Assembly (NCBI RefSeq): GCF_013201075.1
Contig: NZ_CP053708.1
Coordinates: 995,501 to 1,059,500 of the forward strand
Length of the DNA stretch: 64,000 nucleotides
Reading direction: 5' to 3'
Source: Lichenicola cladoniae
GTDB taxonomy: Bacteria; Pseudomonadota; Alphaproteobacteria; Acetobacterales; Acetobacteraceae
The notes beneath the pieces are model-generated. The model had not been told where the DNA came from. It worked only from the letters and a program-made list of their open reading frames with translations, and made no database searches. Both the position numbers and the translations under genes were made by a program. This document shows, one piece after another, positions 53,936 through 63,376 of the stretch (position 1 is the first letter of the stretch; each line of letters begins with the position of its first letter).

Positions 53936-54838
53936 ATGAGCCCACTTATCTCCGCAGCTGAACTGTCTTCGCTGCTGGACGAGCCGACTGCGGATCAAGC
54001 TGTTCCGGTCCTTCTGGACGCGACCACCCTGCTTCCCGGCGAGAGCCTCGACATCGAGGCCATGTTCATCCAGGGCCATCTACCCGCTGCGCGCCGGTTC
54101 GACATCGAGGCATTCTCCGATCCCGACAGCACGCTGCCGCACATGGTGCCGAGCCAGGGCCGCTTTGCCCGGCTGATCGCCGCGCTGGGCGTGGGCAACG
54201 ACAGCGACGTGGTGTTTTACGACCAGTCCGGGATCGTATCCGCCGCCCGCGGCTGGTGGCTTCTCGGCCTGTTCGGTCATGACCGGACGCGGGTGCTCGA
54301 TGGCGGCCTGCCTGCCTGGCGAGCCGGGGGATACCGGCTCGAGCAAGGCGCGCCGTTGCCGCCTCGTCCCGCCCACTTCACGCCGATGATGCGGACGACC
54401 CGATTGATCGGCCTCGGAGACATGGTGGAGCTTTCCCGCGATGCCGTGGCCGGTCGAGCGGATGCAACGCGCCTGCTTGATGCGCGGAGCCGCGGACGCT
54501 TCGAGGCGACCAGTCCGGAACCTCGGGCCGGCCTGGCGGGCGGACATATTCCCGGTGCGGCAAGCCTGCCGTTCGGCGAGTTGCTGGTCGAGGGCCGGTG
54601 CTTCCGGCCGGTCGAAGAATTGCGAGCGCGGTTCGAAGCAGCCGGCGTGATGCAGGGCGACCGCGTCGTCACCAGCTGTGGTTCCGGCCTGACCGCGTCG
54701 GTGCTGTCGCTCGGGCTCGCCGTGGCCGGTTACGAAGCCGGTGCGATGTACGATGGATCCTGGACCGAATGGGCACAAGCGCCCGGGCTGGAACGCGCTA
54801 CCGGCTCCGGCGTCGCCCACGTCGGAGCCGTGTCATGA
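53936..54838 (+). CDS. Sulfurtransferase, thiosulfate/3-mercaptopyruvate type
   Basis: A 300-residue two-domain rhodanese. The inactive N-terminal domain includes VVFYDQSGIVSAARGWWLLGLFGHDRTRVLDGGLPAWRAGG. The catalytic domain includes LLDARSRGRFEA, GGHIPGAASLPFGELL and the active loop VVTSCGSGLTASVLSLGLA, where CGSGLTA resembles the CGSGVTA loop of 3-mercaptopyruvate sulfurtransferases. It passes sulfane sulfur to thiols or cyanide. Stop and start overlap (ATGA) couples it to the next gene. Confidence 0.93.
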   Translation: MSPLISAAELSSLLDEPTADQAVPVLLDATTLLPGESLDIEAMFIQGHLPAARRFDIEAFSDPDSTLPHMVPSQGRFARLIAALGVGNDSDVVFYDQSGIVSAARGWWLLGLFGHDRTRVLDGGLPAWRAGGYRLEQGAPLPPRPAHFTPMMRTTRLIGLGDMVELSRDAVAGRADATRLLDARSRGRFEATSPEPRAGLAGGHIPGAASLPFGELLVEGRCFRPVEELRARFEAAGVMQGDRVVTSCGSGLTASVLSLGLAVAGYEAGAMYDGSWTEWAQAPGLERATGSGVAHVGAVS

Positions 54839-56067
54839 GCGGCGATGGGAGCGTTCCGGCTAAGGGGGGCTGGTCCACGCTGACCGATAAGCTGGTCCGG
54901 CTCGGCCGGCCCTCCGGCACCGAGCCCGGTTTCGTCAACGCGCCGGTCTCACGCGGATCGACCGTCCTGTACGAGAGCATGGATGCGATGCGTGCCCGGT
55001 CGGCGCAGCGCTACGAGCATGAACTCATCTATGGCGCGATGGGTGGTCCGACCCAGGCCCTGCTGGAGGAGGCGATCGCCGCGATCGAGGGCGGCCGGCA
55101 TACTCAGGTGGTCTCGTCCGGGCTTGCCGCCTGCACGACCCCGCTGCTGGCGTTCCTTGGTGCTGGCGGCCACTGCCTGATGCCGGACAGCGTGTATGGG
55201 CCGACCCGCCGCTTCTGCGACAGCATGCTCAGGCGCCTCGGCATCGAGACGACCTACTACGATCCGATGATCGGCGAGGCAGCGCTCGATGCGCTGATGC
55301 GTCCGACCACGCAGGTGCTGTTCGCGGAGAGTCCGGGCAGCCACAGCTTCGAGGTGCAGGATGTCGGGATGCTAGCCCGTGTCGCGCACGGGCACGGCGC
55401 CAAGCTGATTCTCGACAACACCTGGGGCATCCATGTCTTCCAGCCGTTCGAGCATGGCGTAGACGTGTCGATCCAGGCACTGACCAAATACCCGGCCGGC
55501 CATGCCGACGTCGTGCTGGGGGCTATCACGGTCGTCGACCAGGCGGACTGGGTGGTGCTGCGCGATTCGGTTGTCCAACTCGGCCAGTATGCCGGACCGG
55601 ATGAATGCTGGCTGACACTGCGCGGCCTGCGCACGATGGGGGTTCGCCTGGAGCGGCAGTCCCGTTCCGCCATGACGGTCGCACTCTGGTTGCAGGCTCG
55701 TCCGGAAGTCGCGCGGGTGCTGCATCCCGCCCTGTCGGGCAGCCCCGGCCATGAATTCTGGCTTCGTGATTTCACCGGCTCAGCCAGCCTGTTCGGCGTG
55801 GTGTTTCGCCGCGAGTTCACCGCTGCCGCCGTCGAGGACATGGTGGCCGCACTCGGCGTGTTCGGGCTCGGCGCATCCTGGGGCGGCTATGAGAGCCTGG
55901 TCCTGCCGACCACCGGCACGGTCAGCCGGACCGCGCTCGCCCAGGGCATACGCGATCCATCGATGAGCGGCCCGGCACTTCGCGTGCATGTCGGGTTGGA
56001 GTCGCCCGACGAGCTGATCGCCGATCTCGAAGGCGGCCTGGAAGTACTGCGCGCCGCCTCGGCCTGA
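54835..56067 (+). CDS. metC: Cystathionine beta-lyase
   Basis: A 410-residue PLP enzyme of the Cys/Met metabolism family. PLP region LTKYPAGHADVVLG has the Schiff-base Lys; RYEHELIYGAMGGPTQALLEEAIAAIEGG and SSGLAACTTPLLAFL form the cofactor phosphate site; SPGSHSFEVQDV and LDNTWG are of the MetC (alpha-proteobacterial) type. It releases homocysteine from cystathionine. The mercaptopyruvate/sulfane-sulfur enzyme upstream shares its operon. Confidence 0.94.
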   Translation: MSGDGSVPAKGGWSTLTDKLVRLGRPSGTEPGFVNAPVSRGSTVLYESMDAMRARSAQRYEHELIYGAMGGPTQALLEEAIAAIEGGRHTQVVSSGLAACTTPLLAFLGAGGHCLMPDSVYGPTRRFCDSMLRRLGIETTYYDPMIGEAALDALMRPTTQVLFAESPGSHSFEVQDVGMLARVAHGHGAKLILDNTWGIHVFQPFEHGVDVSIQALTKYPAGHADVVLGAITVVDQADWVVLRDSVVQLGQYAGPDECWLTLRGLRTMGVRLERQSRSAMTVALWLQARPEVARVLHPALSGSPGHEFWLRDFTGSASLFGVVFRREFTAAAVEDMVAALGVFGLGASWGGYESLVLPTTGTVSRTALAQGIRDPSMSGPALRVHVGLESPDELIADLEGGLEVLRAASA

Positions 56068-56135
56068 GGCGGAGCGGGGCGCTTCCTGCCCCGGACCGGC
56101 GCGGAATTCATCCGAGCCCGGTAGCTATCCGATGG

Positions 56136-58418
56136 TCACGGGTGGCGGTGATCGTCCCGATGCGGGTCCGGCGACGGATGCGGGGGCGCTGCCTGATGCG
56201 GCTCGGGATGCGGAGCGGGCTGCGGGCGTGGCGCCGCCTCATGCGGCGGAGCGCGAGGCGGTTCGGGACGTTGCACAGCCTGCGGAGGCCTCGGTGCCTG
56301 CACATGCGGCGCCTCCTGGTGCTGGGCCGGTCGCGCGTCGACGCGCGGCGGTTGCGGACGCTGGACCGGCTGTGGTGACGGAGTGCGAGGCGGCGGCGGG
56401 CGAACCGGTTCCGCATGAGGTTCGGCCTGGTGGATCGCCGTACGGGGAGCTTCCGGCCGTGCAGGTGTGGCAACACCTTGCGCAGCGGCACCCGGTCCTG
56501 CTGCATGGATCTCGGGCCGCGATCCGCCCTGGTCGGTGCCTGGCGCCGGACCGGTAATGCCTGGATGGGTCGTCGAGCCGGGCTCGACAGGAGGCCGTCC
56601 ACCGGACGGATGTTCGCCCGGAGCACCGGGTGGTCTGGCACCCGGCGTACGGAGAGCGGGCAATCCGTTGGGCTGGACAGCCGGCAGGGCTCCAGCGGCG
56701 GGATGCCCGGGCGTGGCCGGTGCAGTGCCGGGCTCCCGGACATTCGGTGGCACACCGGGCCGTGGCGTCGGCGTCACCGATCCGACGCCCGGCGGACGGT
56801 CATTGCCAGGTGTGGTTCCAGGGGCAACAGCGAGATTGCCGCCGGGATTGCCGACTTCAGTGCCGCTCTGGCCACGGAACGGGGTCCTGTTGGCGGAAAG
56901 CTGATGCGGTGTGAACAGCTGCTGGTTGATCGCCGGACCGGGGGCCGATGGGCGCGCAGCACCAACTTTCAGACCAAGGCGCTGCGCTACCGCCGGAGTT
57001 ACACCACGCGTATCCGCAGCCGGTTGCACCGGAAAGGCGCCGCGAACCGGCTGGAACCTTGCCGCAGCACCCACGCCAGGGGCACCCTGGCCCAGGGCCG
57101 CGGCACCGGTCCGGGCGACACGACCGACCGGCTCCGAACGGGCCATCGCGGACACCGGGATGACGGTCAGCGCGGACCGGTTGGCGTAGTTGTTGATGAT
57201 GGTCGTGTTGTTGACCGAATGATTGTCGCGGCTATTGTTCATGGAAACGGCATGGCTGTCGCGTCCGTAATTCACATGGGACATGTAGGTCTGGCTGGCA
57301 TTGAACTGCGGCCGATACTGCTCGCGCGGCCCGAGCGGGATCCAGCCGATGTCGCCGCCACGTCCCCTGTCATACCGATCGTTGTCGTCGTGTCCGGCGA
57401 ATGCACCGGCGATCAGCCCGCCGACCGCACCCGCCACCACGAAATCGACCAGCGCCGGCGCATAGGCCGGCTGCTCATAAACATCCGCCGAGGCCTGCTG
57501 ATCCGAGGGAACCCAGCCCCAGCGACCATCGAACTGCGCCCAGCGACCGTAATGGAATGGTGCGAACCCCCATGGCTCGTTATCGACCCAGGTCCATCCC
57601 CAGGGTGCGACATAGGCCCAGCTGCCTTCCCGATACGGCGCCCAGCCGCTCTGCACCCGCGGATACCAGACCTGGCCGTAATCCGGGCTCGGCTGCCAGT
57701 CGCCATAACCGCCGAGCGACTCGCCGCCCGTCATGTAGCGCACCGGCTGTGGTTCGGCCGGCTGCCGGACCGGACGACGCAGGTGAGCCTCCAGAAACGC
57801 ATCCCGCACCAGCGGACCCACCGAACCCTGCAGCACGTCTCTGCCGGTGACCAAAGCGGTCTGGCCGGCGGCCACCTCAAGCGAGAAGGAGCCGCTGACG
57901 ATCCGTGCCGAACCGCTGATCACGCTGATGCTGGTCGGTGTCGCGCTGTCGCCGGCAATGATGCCGTACTGGCCTGCGCCACCAAGCTGCACGGCGCCGC
58001 GTGGCGTCGTGATGGCGTAGCTATCACCCGAAAGCATGTCGCGAAGGTCGAGAAACACTTCTCCTTGCGGCTCGGTGGCGATGAACTGGTGGTTGTCGAG
58101 CGTCGCCAGATCGAGCTCGGTCGCCTCGTTGAGGGCCACCAGATTGTCAGCGATCTGCACCGACGCGCCGGACCCCGGCTGGGTCCAGACCGCGTTACCG
58201 CTGGTCAGGGGCAGGTTGATGGTGGCATCGACCCAGTCGGTGGCTCCGGCGCCGTGCGTGGAAACGCTGCCGTTGACCTGTGCCAACCGCCCGACGCGCC
58301 AGGGCGGATCTGCTGCATCCTGGGCGGCGGCCGACTGCACCATCCCCAGACTTGCGAGGGTCAGGCCGGTCGCGGCCAACAGGCGATCGAGGCGCAGAGA
58401 GGGAAAAGCAGTCTTCAT
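56136..58418 (-). CDS. Exported FecR-domain/DUF6600 protein with Pro/His-rich tail
   Basis: A 760-residue protein. Signal peptide about residues 1-33 (cleavage after SAAAQ), FecR-like beta domain about 40-195 (VGRLAQVNGSVSTHGAG, GEVFLDLRDM, SVISGSARIVSGSFSLEVAAG), then a DUF6600 region of aromatic repeats (YPRVQSGWAPYREGSWAY, PWGWTWVDNEPWGFAPFHYG). A middle part and a C-terminal 200 residues are dominated by Pro, Ala, His and Arg (PRPQPAPHPEPHQAAPP), likely disordered. It may span or bind the wall. It is alone in its unit. Confidence 0.88.
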   Translation of the reverse strand: MKTAFPSLRLDRLLAATGLTLASLGMVQSAAAQDAADPPWRVGRLAQVNGSVSTHGAGATDWVDATINLPLTSGNAVWTQPGSGASVQIADNLVALNEATELDLATLDNHQFIATEPQGEVFLDLRDMLSGDSYAITTPRGAVQLGGAGQYGIIAGDSATPTSISVISGSARIVSGSFSLEVAAGQTALVTGRDVLQGSVGPLVRDAFLEAHLRRPVRQPAEPQPVRYMTGGESLGGYGDWQPSPDYGQVWYPRVQSGWAPYREGSWAYVAPWGWTWVDNEPWGFAPFHYGRWAQFDGRWGWVPSDQQASADVYEQPAYAPALVDFVVAGAVGGLIAGAFAGHDDNDRYDRGRGGDIGWIPLGPREQYRPQFNASQTYMSHVNYGRDSHAVSMNNSRDNHSVNNTTIINNYANRSALTVIPVSAMARSEPVGRVARTGAAALGQGAPGVGAAARFQPVRGAFPVQPAADTRGVTPAVAQRLGLKVGAARPSAPGPAINQQLFTPHQLSANRTPFRGQSGTEVGNPGGNLAVAPGTTPGNDRPPGVGSVTPTPRPGVPPNVREPGTAPATPGHPAAGALPAVQPNGLPALRTPGARPPGAPGEHPSGGRPPVEPGSTTHPGITGPAPGTDQGGSRPEIHAAGPGAAAQGVATPARPEAPRTAIHQAEPHAEPVRPPPPRTPSPQPVQRPQPPRVDARPAQHQEAPHVQAPRPPQAVQRPEPPRAPPHEAAPRPQPAPHPEPHQAAPPHPSPDPHRDDHRHP

Positions 58419-58546
58419 ATCATTCTGCGCCCGGCTGGCGCCTCCAAGGAGGGACGCCTATCCGGGTGCAGCCTGCAGTCGAAAATAGGACGAACTCGTG
58501 GCTGGACTATGACATTACAAACTGTTTCCGGAGTGACGAGCCAGCT

Positions 58547-58786
58547 TTAGTGATTTTTGCCGCGGCCGGTGCTCGATTGCAGCTCGTCGATACGCTTTGA
58601 CGCCTGCGCCTTGTTGAGCGTCTCGTCGAACGGCTCGCCAGCCTCTTCCGACAACGTCTTGAGGTAGGACGCCTGCGCACCGGTCATCGTCTCCTCGCCG
58701 GTGGCCCAGGTATCGGGATCTTTCACGGTGTTCGACGGCAGGTCCTGCTCGGTCACCGGATCGGGCTTCTTCTGATTTGTGCTCAT
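58547..58786 (-). CDS. DUF3072-family small protein
   Basis: A 79-residue soluble protein: DPDTWATGEETMTGAQASYLKTLSEEAGEPFDETLNKAQASKRIDELQ is the DUF3072 pattern. A basic KNH tail and Asp/Pro-rich start. The fold resembles small SAP-like or DNA-binding helical domains; function unknown. It is a single-gene unit between ComM and the DUF6600 gene. Confidence 0.88.
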   Translation of the reverse strand: MSTNQKKPDPVTEQDLPSNTVKDPDTWATGEETMTGAQASYLKTLSEEAGEPFDETLNKAQASKRIDELQSSTGRGKNH

Positions 58787-58843
58787 GAGCTAGATACGAG
58801 CCTGTGCTTGTTTTGTTCCTGGCTCACCAGAACGTTAACAGCC

Positions 58844-60337
58844 TCAACCGCGGACCACTGCGCGGTGCCGGTAACCCAGTGCCTCGGCGACATGCGGGCG
58901 CTGCACGGTGTCGACATCCTCCAGGTCGGCGATCGTGCGAGACACCCGCAGCAGCCGGGTGAAACCGCGCGCGGAGAGTTGCAGCCGATCGGCCGCCTGC
59001 TCGCTCAGGCTCCGCGCCGCGTCGTCCATCGGGAACTGGTCCGGACTGGCCTCCGCGTTGCACAGCCCGTCCTGTCGTGCATGCTGGCGGATGCGGCTGC
59101 AGGCGATCCGACCTGCCACGGTGCATGATGCCTCGCCGGCCGGCGAGCGCGCGATCTCCGAGGCCGGAACCGACGTCACCTGCACGGCCAGGTCGATCCG
59201 GTCGAGCATCGGCCCGCTGATCTTGCCGAGATATTCCTCGCCACACCGGGGCGCCCGCCGGCATTCCCGCGTCGGGTCGCCGAGGTAGCCGCATCGGCAC
59301 GGGTTCATGGCGGCAATCAGCTGGAACCGGGCCGGGTAGGTGAAATGACCGGCGGCACGCGCCACCGTCGTGCGTCCGGTCTCGATCGGTGCCCGCAGCG
59401 CCTCCAGCGATTGTCGCGGCAACTCCGGCATCTCGTCCAGGAACAACACCCCGCGATGCGCCAGGCTGACCTCGCCCGGCTTCGCGCGCGGACCACCACC
59501 GACGATCGCGGCCTGGCTCGCCGAATGATGCGGTTCGCGAAACGGCGGACGCTTCACCAGCCGCCCGCCCGGCAACAGCCCGGCGATGCTGTGGATGGTG
59601 CTGACCTCGAGCGCCTCGCTGGCCGACAGATCGGGCAACAGGCCGGGCAACCTCGCCGCCAGCATCGATTTTCCGGCACCCGGAGGGCCGATCAACAACA
59701 TACTGTGCCCGCCGGCCGCCGCGATCTCCAGCGCCCGCTTGGCGGTTTCCATGCCTTTGACGTCGATCAGGTCGAGCACCCGCCCGGTCTCGGCAATGCC
59801 GGGCGGAACCGGTGGGCTCAGGACCTGGATGCCCTTGAAGTGGTTCACCAGGGACAGCAGGTCCGGCGTTGCCAGCACCTCGATCCGCCCCGCCCACGCC
59901 GCCTCGCCACCCTGCGACTGCGCGCAGATCAGTCCGAGATTGCGGGCCGATGCACCGATCGCCGCCGGCAGTACGCCTGCCACCGGGTTCACCCCGCCAT
60001 CGAGCGACAACTCGCCGAGTGCGGCATAGCCGGCAACCTCGTCCCGCGGCAGCACATCCATGGCCGCCAGCACGGCCAGTGCGATCGCCAGGTCGAAATG
60101 GCTGCCTTCCTTCTGCAGGTCGGCCGGCGCCAGGTTGATCAGGACCCGCTTCGGCGGCAGCGCCAGGCCCATCGCGGTCAGCGCGGCACGCACCCGCTCC
60201 CGCGCTTCGCCCACGGCCTTGTCGGCAAGCCCGACGATCAGGAAGGCCGGCAGGCCGCTGGATATCTGTACCTGCACTTCGACCGGAACGGCATCGATGC
60301 CGGAAAAGGCGAAGCTCTGTACTCTGGCGATCGTCAT
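58844..60337 (-). CDS. comM: YifB/ComM-family Mg chelatase-like AAA ATPase
   Basis: A 497-residue AAA+ protein. N-terminal ChlI-like Lon-fold domain (VQVQISSGLPAFLIVGLADKAVGEARERVRAAL), Walker A LLIGPPGAGKSMLAARLPG, Walker B RGVLFLDEMPEL, the Cys cluster CRCGYLGDPTRECRRAPRCG, sensor region GPMLDRIDLAVQV and C-terminal arginine finger part. ComM helicases extend D-loops in natural transformation. No other competence gene is in the window. Confidence 0.95.
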   Translation of the reverse strand: MTIARVQSFAFSGIDAVPVEVQVQISSGLPAFLIVGLADKAVGEARERVRAALTAMGLALPPKRVLINLAPADLQKEGSHFDLAIALAVLAAMDVLPRDEVAGYAALGELSLDGGVNPVAGVLPAAIGASARNLGLICAQSQGGEAAWAGRIEVLATPDLLSLVNHFKGIQVLSPPVPPGIAETGRVLDLIDVKGMETAKRALEIAAAGGHSMLLIGPPGAGKSMLAARLPGLLPDLSASEALEVSTIHSIAGLLPGGRLVKRPPFREPHHSASQAAIVGGGPRAKPGEVSLAHRGVLFLDEMPELPRQSLEALRAPIETGRTTVARAAGHFTYPARFQLIAAMNPCRCGYLGDPTRECRRAPRCGEEYLGKISGPMLDRIDLAVQVTSVPASEIARSPAGEASCTVAGRIACSRIRQHARQDGLCNAEASPDQFPMDDAARSLSEQAADRLQLSARGFTRLLRVSRTIADLEDVDTVQRPHVAEALGYRHRAVVRG

Positions 60338-60416
60338 GCAGCGGCTCCGGGTTCGAACCGGAACCTTATCGAGCCCGCCTTAAAGCATGGTTAAGGCCGG
60401 CAGAGCCGCGACGTGG

Positions 60417-61661
60417 TCAGCGTTGATACAATACCCGGGCCCGGATCGTTCCCTCCAGGGCGCGCAGCTTGGCCAGGATCGTGCCATCCTCGGAACGATC
60501 GGTCTCGGCTTCGACCACCACGTACCCCAATTCGCCATCGGTCTGCAGGAACTGCGCCGCAATGTTCGCACCGGCCTCGGAGAAGATCTCGTTGATGCGC
60601 CGGAGGATCCCCGGGGTGTTCTGATGCACATGCATGAACCGGGTGCCGCGCGGCCGCGGCGGCAACTGCACCTGCGGGAAATTGACGGCCCCCAGCGTCG
60701 CGCCGACATCGCTGTATTCCACCAGCTTGCGTGCCACCTCGGCGCCGATGCGCTCCTGCGCTTCCGCGGTCGATCCGCCGATATGCGGCGTCAGGATGAC
60801 GTTGTCGCGCCCCTGCAGCGGCGAGACGAAACGTTCGTTGTTGCTTCTGGGCTCGACGGGAAACACGTCGATGGCGGCACCGAGCAGATGCCGGTCGTCG
60901 AGCGCCCGCGCCACGGCCTCGAGATCGACCACGTTGCCGCGCGCATTGTTCAGCAGGAAGCTGCCCGGCTTCATCGCGCGGATCTCGGCCTCGCCGATCA
61001 GCAGGTCGGTCTCGTGCGTCTGCGGCACATGCAGGCTGACCACGTCGCTCTGCGACAACAGAGCCATCAGCGTCGGAACGGCCGACGCATTGCCATGACC
61101 GAGCTTGTCGGCGAGGTCGTGGTAGATCACCCGCATGCCGAACGCCTCGGCCAGCACCGAAAGCTGGCTGCCGATGCTGCCATACCCGACGATGCCGAGC
61201 GTCTTGCCGCGAACCTCCCAGCTATCCGCGGCCGACTTGTCCCAGCCGCCATCATGCGCGGACACCGATTTCGGGAAGATCCGCCTCATCAGCATGACGA
61301 TCTCGCCCATGACCAGTTCGGCCACGCTGCGGGTATTGCTGAAGGGCGCGTTGAACACCGGGATGCCTCTCACGGCGGCGGCGCCCAGGGCGACCTGGTT
61401 GGTGCCGATGCAGAAACAGCCGATGGCGATCAGCTTGTCCGCACCCTCGATGATATCAGCGGTGAGCCTGGTGCGGGAGCGGATGCCGACCACATGCACG
61501 CCCTCGAGCGCCTGGGCCAGCGCCTCGCCGTCCAGGGAGCCCGGATGCCGGGTTATCGTGGCATACCCGCTGGCCGCGAACAGCTCGACCGCGCTGTCAT
61601 GCACGCCCTCGAGCAACAGGATCCGGATCCGGTCCTTGGGCAGGGAGAGTTGGCTGGCCAT
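60417..61661 (-). CDS. serA: D-3-phosphoglycerate dehydrogenase
   Basis: A 414-residue enzyme of serine synthesis, the E. coli-like form with one ACT domain. NAD-binding LGIVGYGSIGSQLSVLAEAFGM, catalytic His/Glu region in LTPHIGGSTAEAQERIGAEVA, substrate side GIRSRTRLTADII and GCFCIGTNQVAL. The C-terminal ACT domain reads TRFMHVHQNTPGILRRINEIFSEAGANIAAQFLQT, so serine feedback inhibition is likely. It is a single-gene unit here. Confidence 0.96.
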   Translation of the reverse strand: MASQLSLPKDRIRILLLEGVHDSAVELFAASGYATITRHPGSLDGEALAQALEGVHVVGIRSRTRLTADIIEGADKLIAIGCFCIGTNQVALGAAAVRGIPVFNAPFSNTRSVAELVMGEIVMLMRRIFPKSVSAHDGGWDKSAADSWEVRGKTLGIVGYGSIGSQLSVLAEAFGMRVIYHDLADKLGHGNASAVPTLMALLSQSDVVSLHVPQTHETDLLIGEAEIRAMKPGSFLLNNARGNVVDLEAVARALDDRHLLGAAIDVFPVEPRSNNERFVSPLQGRDNVILTPHIGGSTAEAQERIGAEVARKLVEYSDVGATLGAVNFPQVQLPPRPRGTRFMHVHQNTPGILRRINEIFSEAGANIAAQFLQTDGELGYVVVEAETDRSEDGTILAKLRALEGTIRARVLYQR

Positions 61662-61784
61662 CGATTGATTTGCTCGCGGTTCCGGCAGGAGCGTGGTCCT
61701 ACTGGAAACCGGCGGTGGCGGGTAGCGCCGTGGCGTATGGCAGCCATCGGCACTCCTTGAAAAAACGTCCGACCGGGCCCGCTC

Positions 61785-62168
61785 CTAGGTCCGCCGCTGC
61801 CGGGATCGCGGACGCTGCCCGAGCTGGCCGAGCGCCTCGGGATGGGTACGGCCCCAGTCGTAGAGCAACTCGATCGGCTCGATGAACACCCGCCCGAGGT
61901 CGGTCAGTGTGTATTCTACCCGGGGTGGCACGACATCGAAGACATGCCGGGACAACAGGCCGTCCCGCTCCAGTTCACGCAGCGTTTGCGTCAGCATTTT
62001 CTTGCTGATGCCGGGCAGGCTGCGCTGCAGTTCTCCGGTGCGGCAACTCCCGCCATGCAAGGTGTGGAGCGCATGCAGCACCATGCTGGACCATTTGACG
62101 CTGAACAGCTCCAGCACCCGGCGTGGTGCGCAGGTTTCCTGATGGACGGTCTCGTCGGTATCGCTCAT
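61785..62168 (-). CDS. HxlR-family transcriptional regulator
   Basis: A 127-residue winged helix with LFSVKWSSMVLHALHTLHGGSCRTGELQRSLPGISKKMLTQTLRELERDGLLSRHVFDVVPPRVEYTLTDLG, the family hallmark, and the N-terminal Cys (ETCAPRRV). It diverges from an epimerase/reductase-type gene, which is its probable target. Confidence 0.92.
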   Translation of the reverse strand: MSDTDETVHQETCAPRRVLELFSVKWSSMVLHALHTLHGGSCRTGELQRSLPGISKKMLTQTLRELERDGLLSRHVFDVVPPRVEYTLTDLGRVFIEPIELLYDWGRTHPEALGQLGQRPRSRQRRT

Positions 62169-62272
62169 CGATGGAGACCCAATGGTGCCTATGTCCCTGA
62201 ACGGTGCCTTCTAGACGCGAAGCGCCCGGATGGCCACCTAATCATCCGCAACAACAGGAGAGGCCTCGGCTC

Positions 62273-63337
62273 ATGACGGAAACCGCACTGATCGTCGGCT
62301 CGAGCGGCATCGTCGGCAACAACCTGGCTCGCCATCTGGTAGGCAAGGGCTGGCAGGTGCATGGGCTCGCACGGCGTCCGACCGCCATCGAAGGTGTGCT
62401 CCCGGTCGCGGCCGACCTGCTCGATCCAGCCGCGCTGCGCACTGCCCTCGCCGGGCTGCGTCCGACACGCGTGTTCGTGACGACGTGGATGCGTCAGCCC
62501 ACGGAAGCCGAGAACATCAAGGTCAACGGCACCATGGTGCGCAACCTGCTCGACGCGGTGTCGCCGGCTGGTTCGGTGGAGCACGTGGCGCTGGTCACCG
62601 GCCTCAAGCACTATCTCGGTCCGTTCGAGGCATACGGAAAAGGCGTCCTGCCCGCGACGCCATTCCGCGAAGAGCAGCCGCGGCTCGACGTCGAGAACTT
62701 CTACTATGCCCAGGAAGACGAGGTTTTCGCGGCTGCGGCACGAGACGGCTTCGGTTGGAGCGTGCACCGTCCGCACACGATCATCGGCTACGCCGTCGGC
62801 AACGCCATGAACATGGGCACGACGCTCGCCGCCTACGCATCGATCTGCCGCGCGACCGGGCGGCCGTTCCTGTTCCCGGGCTCGGCGATGCAGTGGAACG
62901 GGCTGACCGACATAACCGATGCCCGCGTGCTGGCACGCCAGCTCGAATGGGCGTCCACCACCCCGGCAGCACGCAACGAGGCGTTCAATATTGTGAACGG
63001 CGACGTGTTCCGCTGGAGCTGGATGTGGCCGCGCATCGCCGGCTGGTTCGGCCTCGACGCCGCTCCGTTCCCGGGCCAGGGAACGCCGCTGGAGCAACAG
63101 CTCGCCGATGCCGCCCCGATCTGGGCGGACATCGCCGGCAAACACGGGCTGGTCGAACCGGACCTGGGACGCCTGGCATCCCCCTGGCACACCGATGCCG
63201 ATCTGGGCCGTCCGATCGAGGTCGTCACCGACATGTCCAAGAGCCGCAAGCTCGGCTTCCTCGACTATCAGCCGTCCGACGAGAGCTTCTTCGACCTGTT
63301 CGCCCGCCTTCGCGAGGAGCGGCTCATTCCGCAATAG
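62273..63337 (+). CDS. SDR epimerase-like, PRISE (progesterone 5-beta-reductase-like) family
   Basis: A 354-residue atypical SDR. Cofactor loop LIVGSSGIVGNNLARHLVGKGW, ARRPT at the NADP-specific position, ALVTGLKHYLGPFEAYGKG with catalytic Lys region, NFYYAQEDEVF with the active Tyr, and SVHRPHTIIGYAVGNAMNMGTTLAAYASI. PRISE enzymes reduce enone double bonds. ATG 62273 is in the gap from the divergent HxlR gene. Confidence 0.92.
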   Translation: MTETALIVGSSGIVGNNLARHLVGKGWQVHGLARRPTAIEGVLPVAADLLDPAALRTALAGLRPTRVFVTTWMRQPTEAENIKVNGTMVRNLLDAVSPAGSVEHVALVTGLKHYLGPFEAYGKGVLPATPFREEQPRLDVENFYYAQEDEVFAAAARDGFGWSVHRPHTIIGYAVGNAMNMGTTLAAYASICRATGRPFLFPGSAMQWNGLTDITDARVLARQLEWASTTPAARNEAFNIVNGDVFRWSWMWPRIAGWFGLDAAPFPGQGTPLEQQLADAAPIWADIAGKHGLVEPDLGRLASPWHTDADLGRPIEVVTDMSKSRKLGFLDYQPSDESFFDLFARLREERLIPQ

Positions 63338-63345
63338 GAACCGCC

Positions 63346-63376
63346 GGGGCAGGGCCGTATCAGCCGGGCCTGCCCC
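63346..63376. terminator. Hairpin between convergent genes
   Basis: GGGGCAGG (63346-63353) pairs with CCTGCCCC (63369-63376), starting nine bases after the epimerase stop and running into the last codons of the phosphatase gene. It could end plus-strand transcription, although no T-run follows. Confidence 0.45.

Noticed and set aside
56415-58550. 711-residue plus-strand open frame across the DUF6600 gene
   Set aside because: The minus strand has a signal peptide, FecR-like domain and aromatic DUF6600 repeats; the plus-strand product is Arg-rich and featureless.
60344-60364. tRNA T-arm look-alike (GGGTTCGAACC)
   Set aside because: No acceptor, D or anticodon arms can be built around it; it lies in the leader of comM.
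61662-61784. Possible serine-responsive riboswitch or leader peptide before serA
   Set aside because: No convincing stem set or Ser-rich leader peptide could be drawn.
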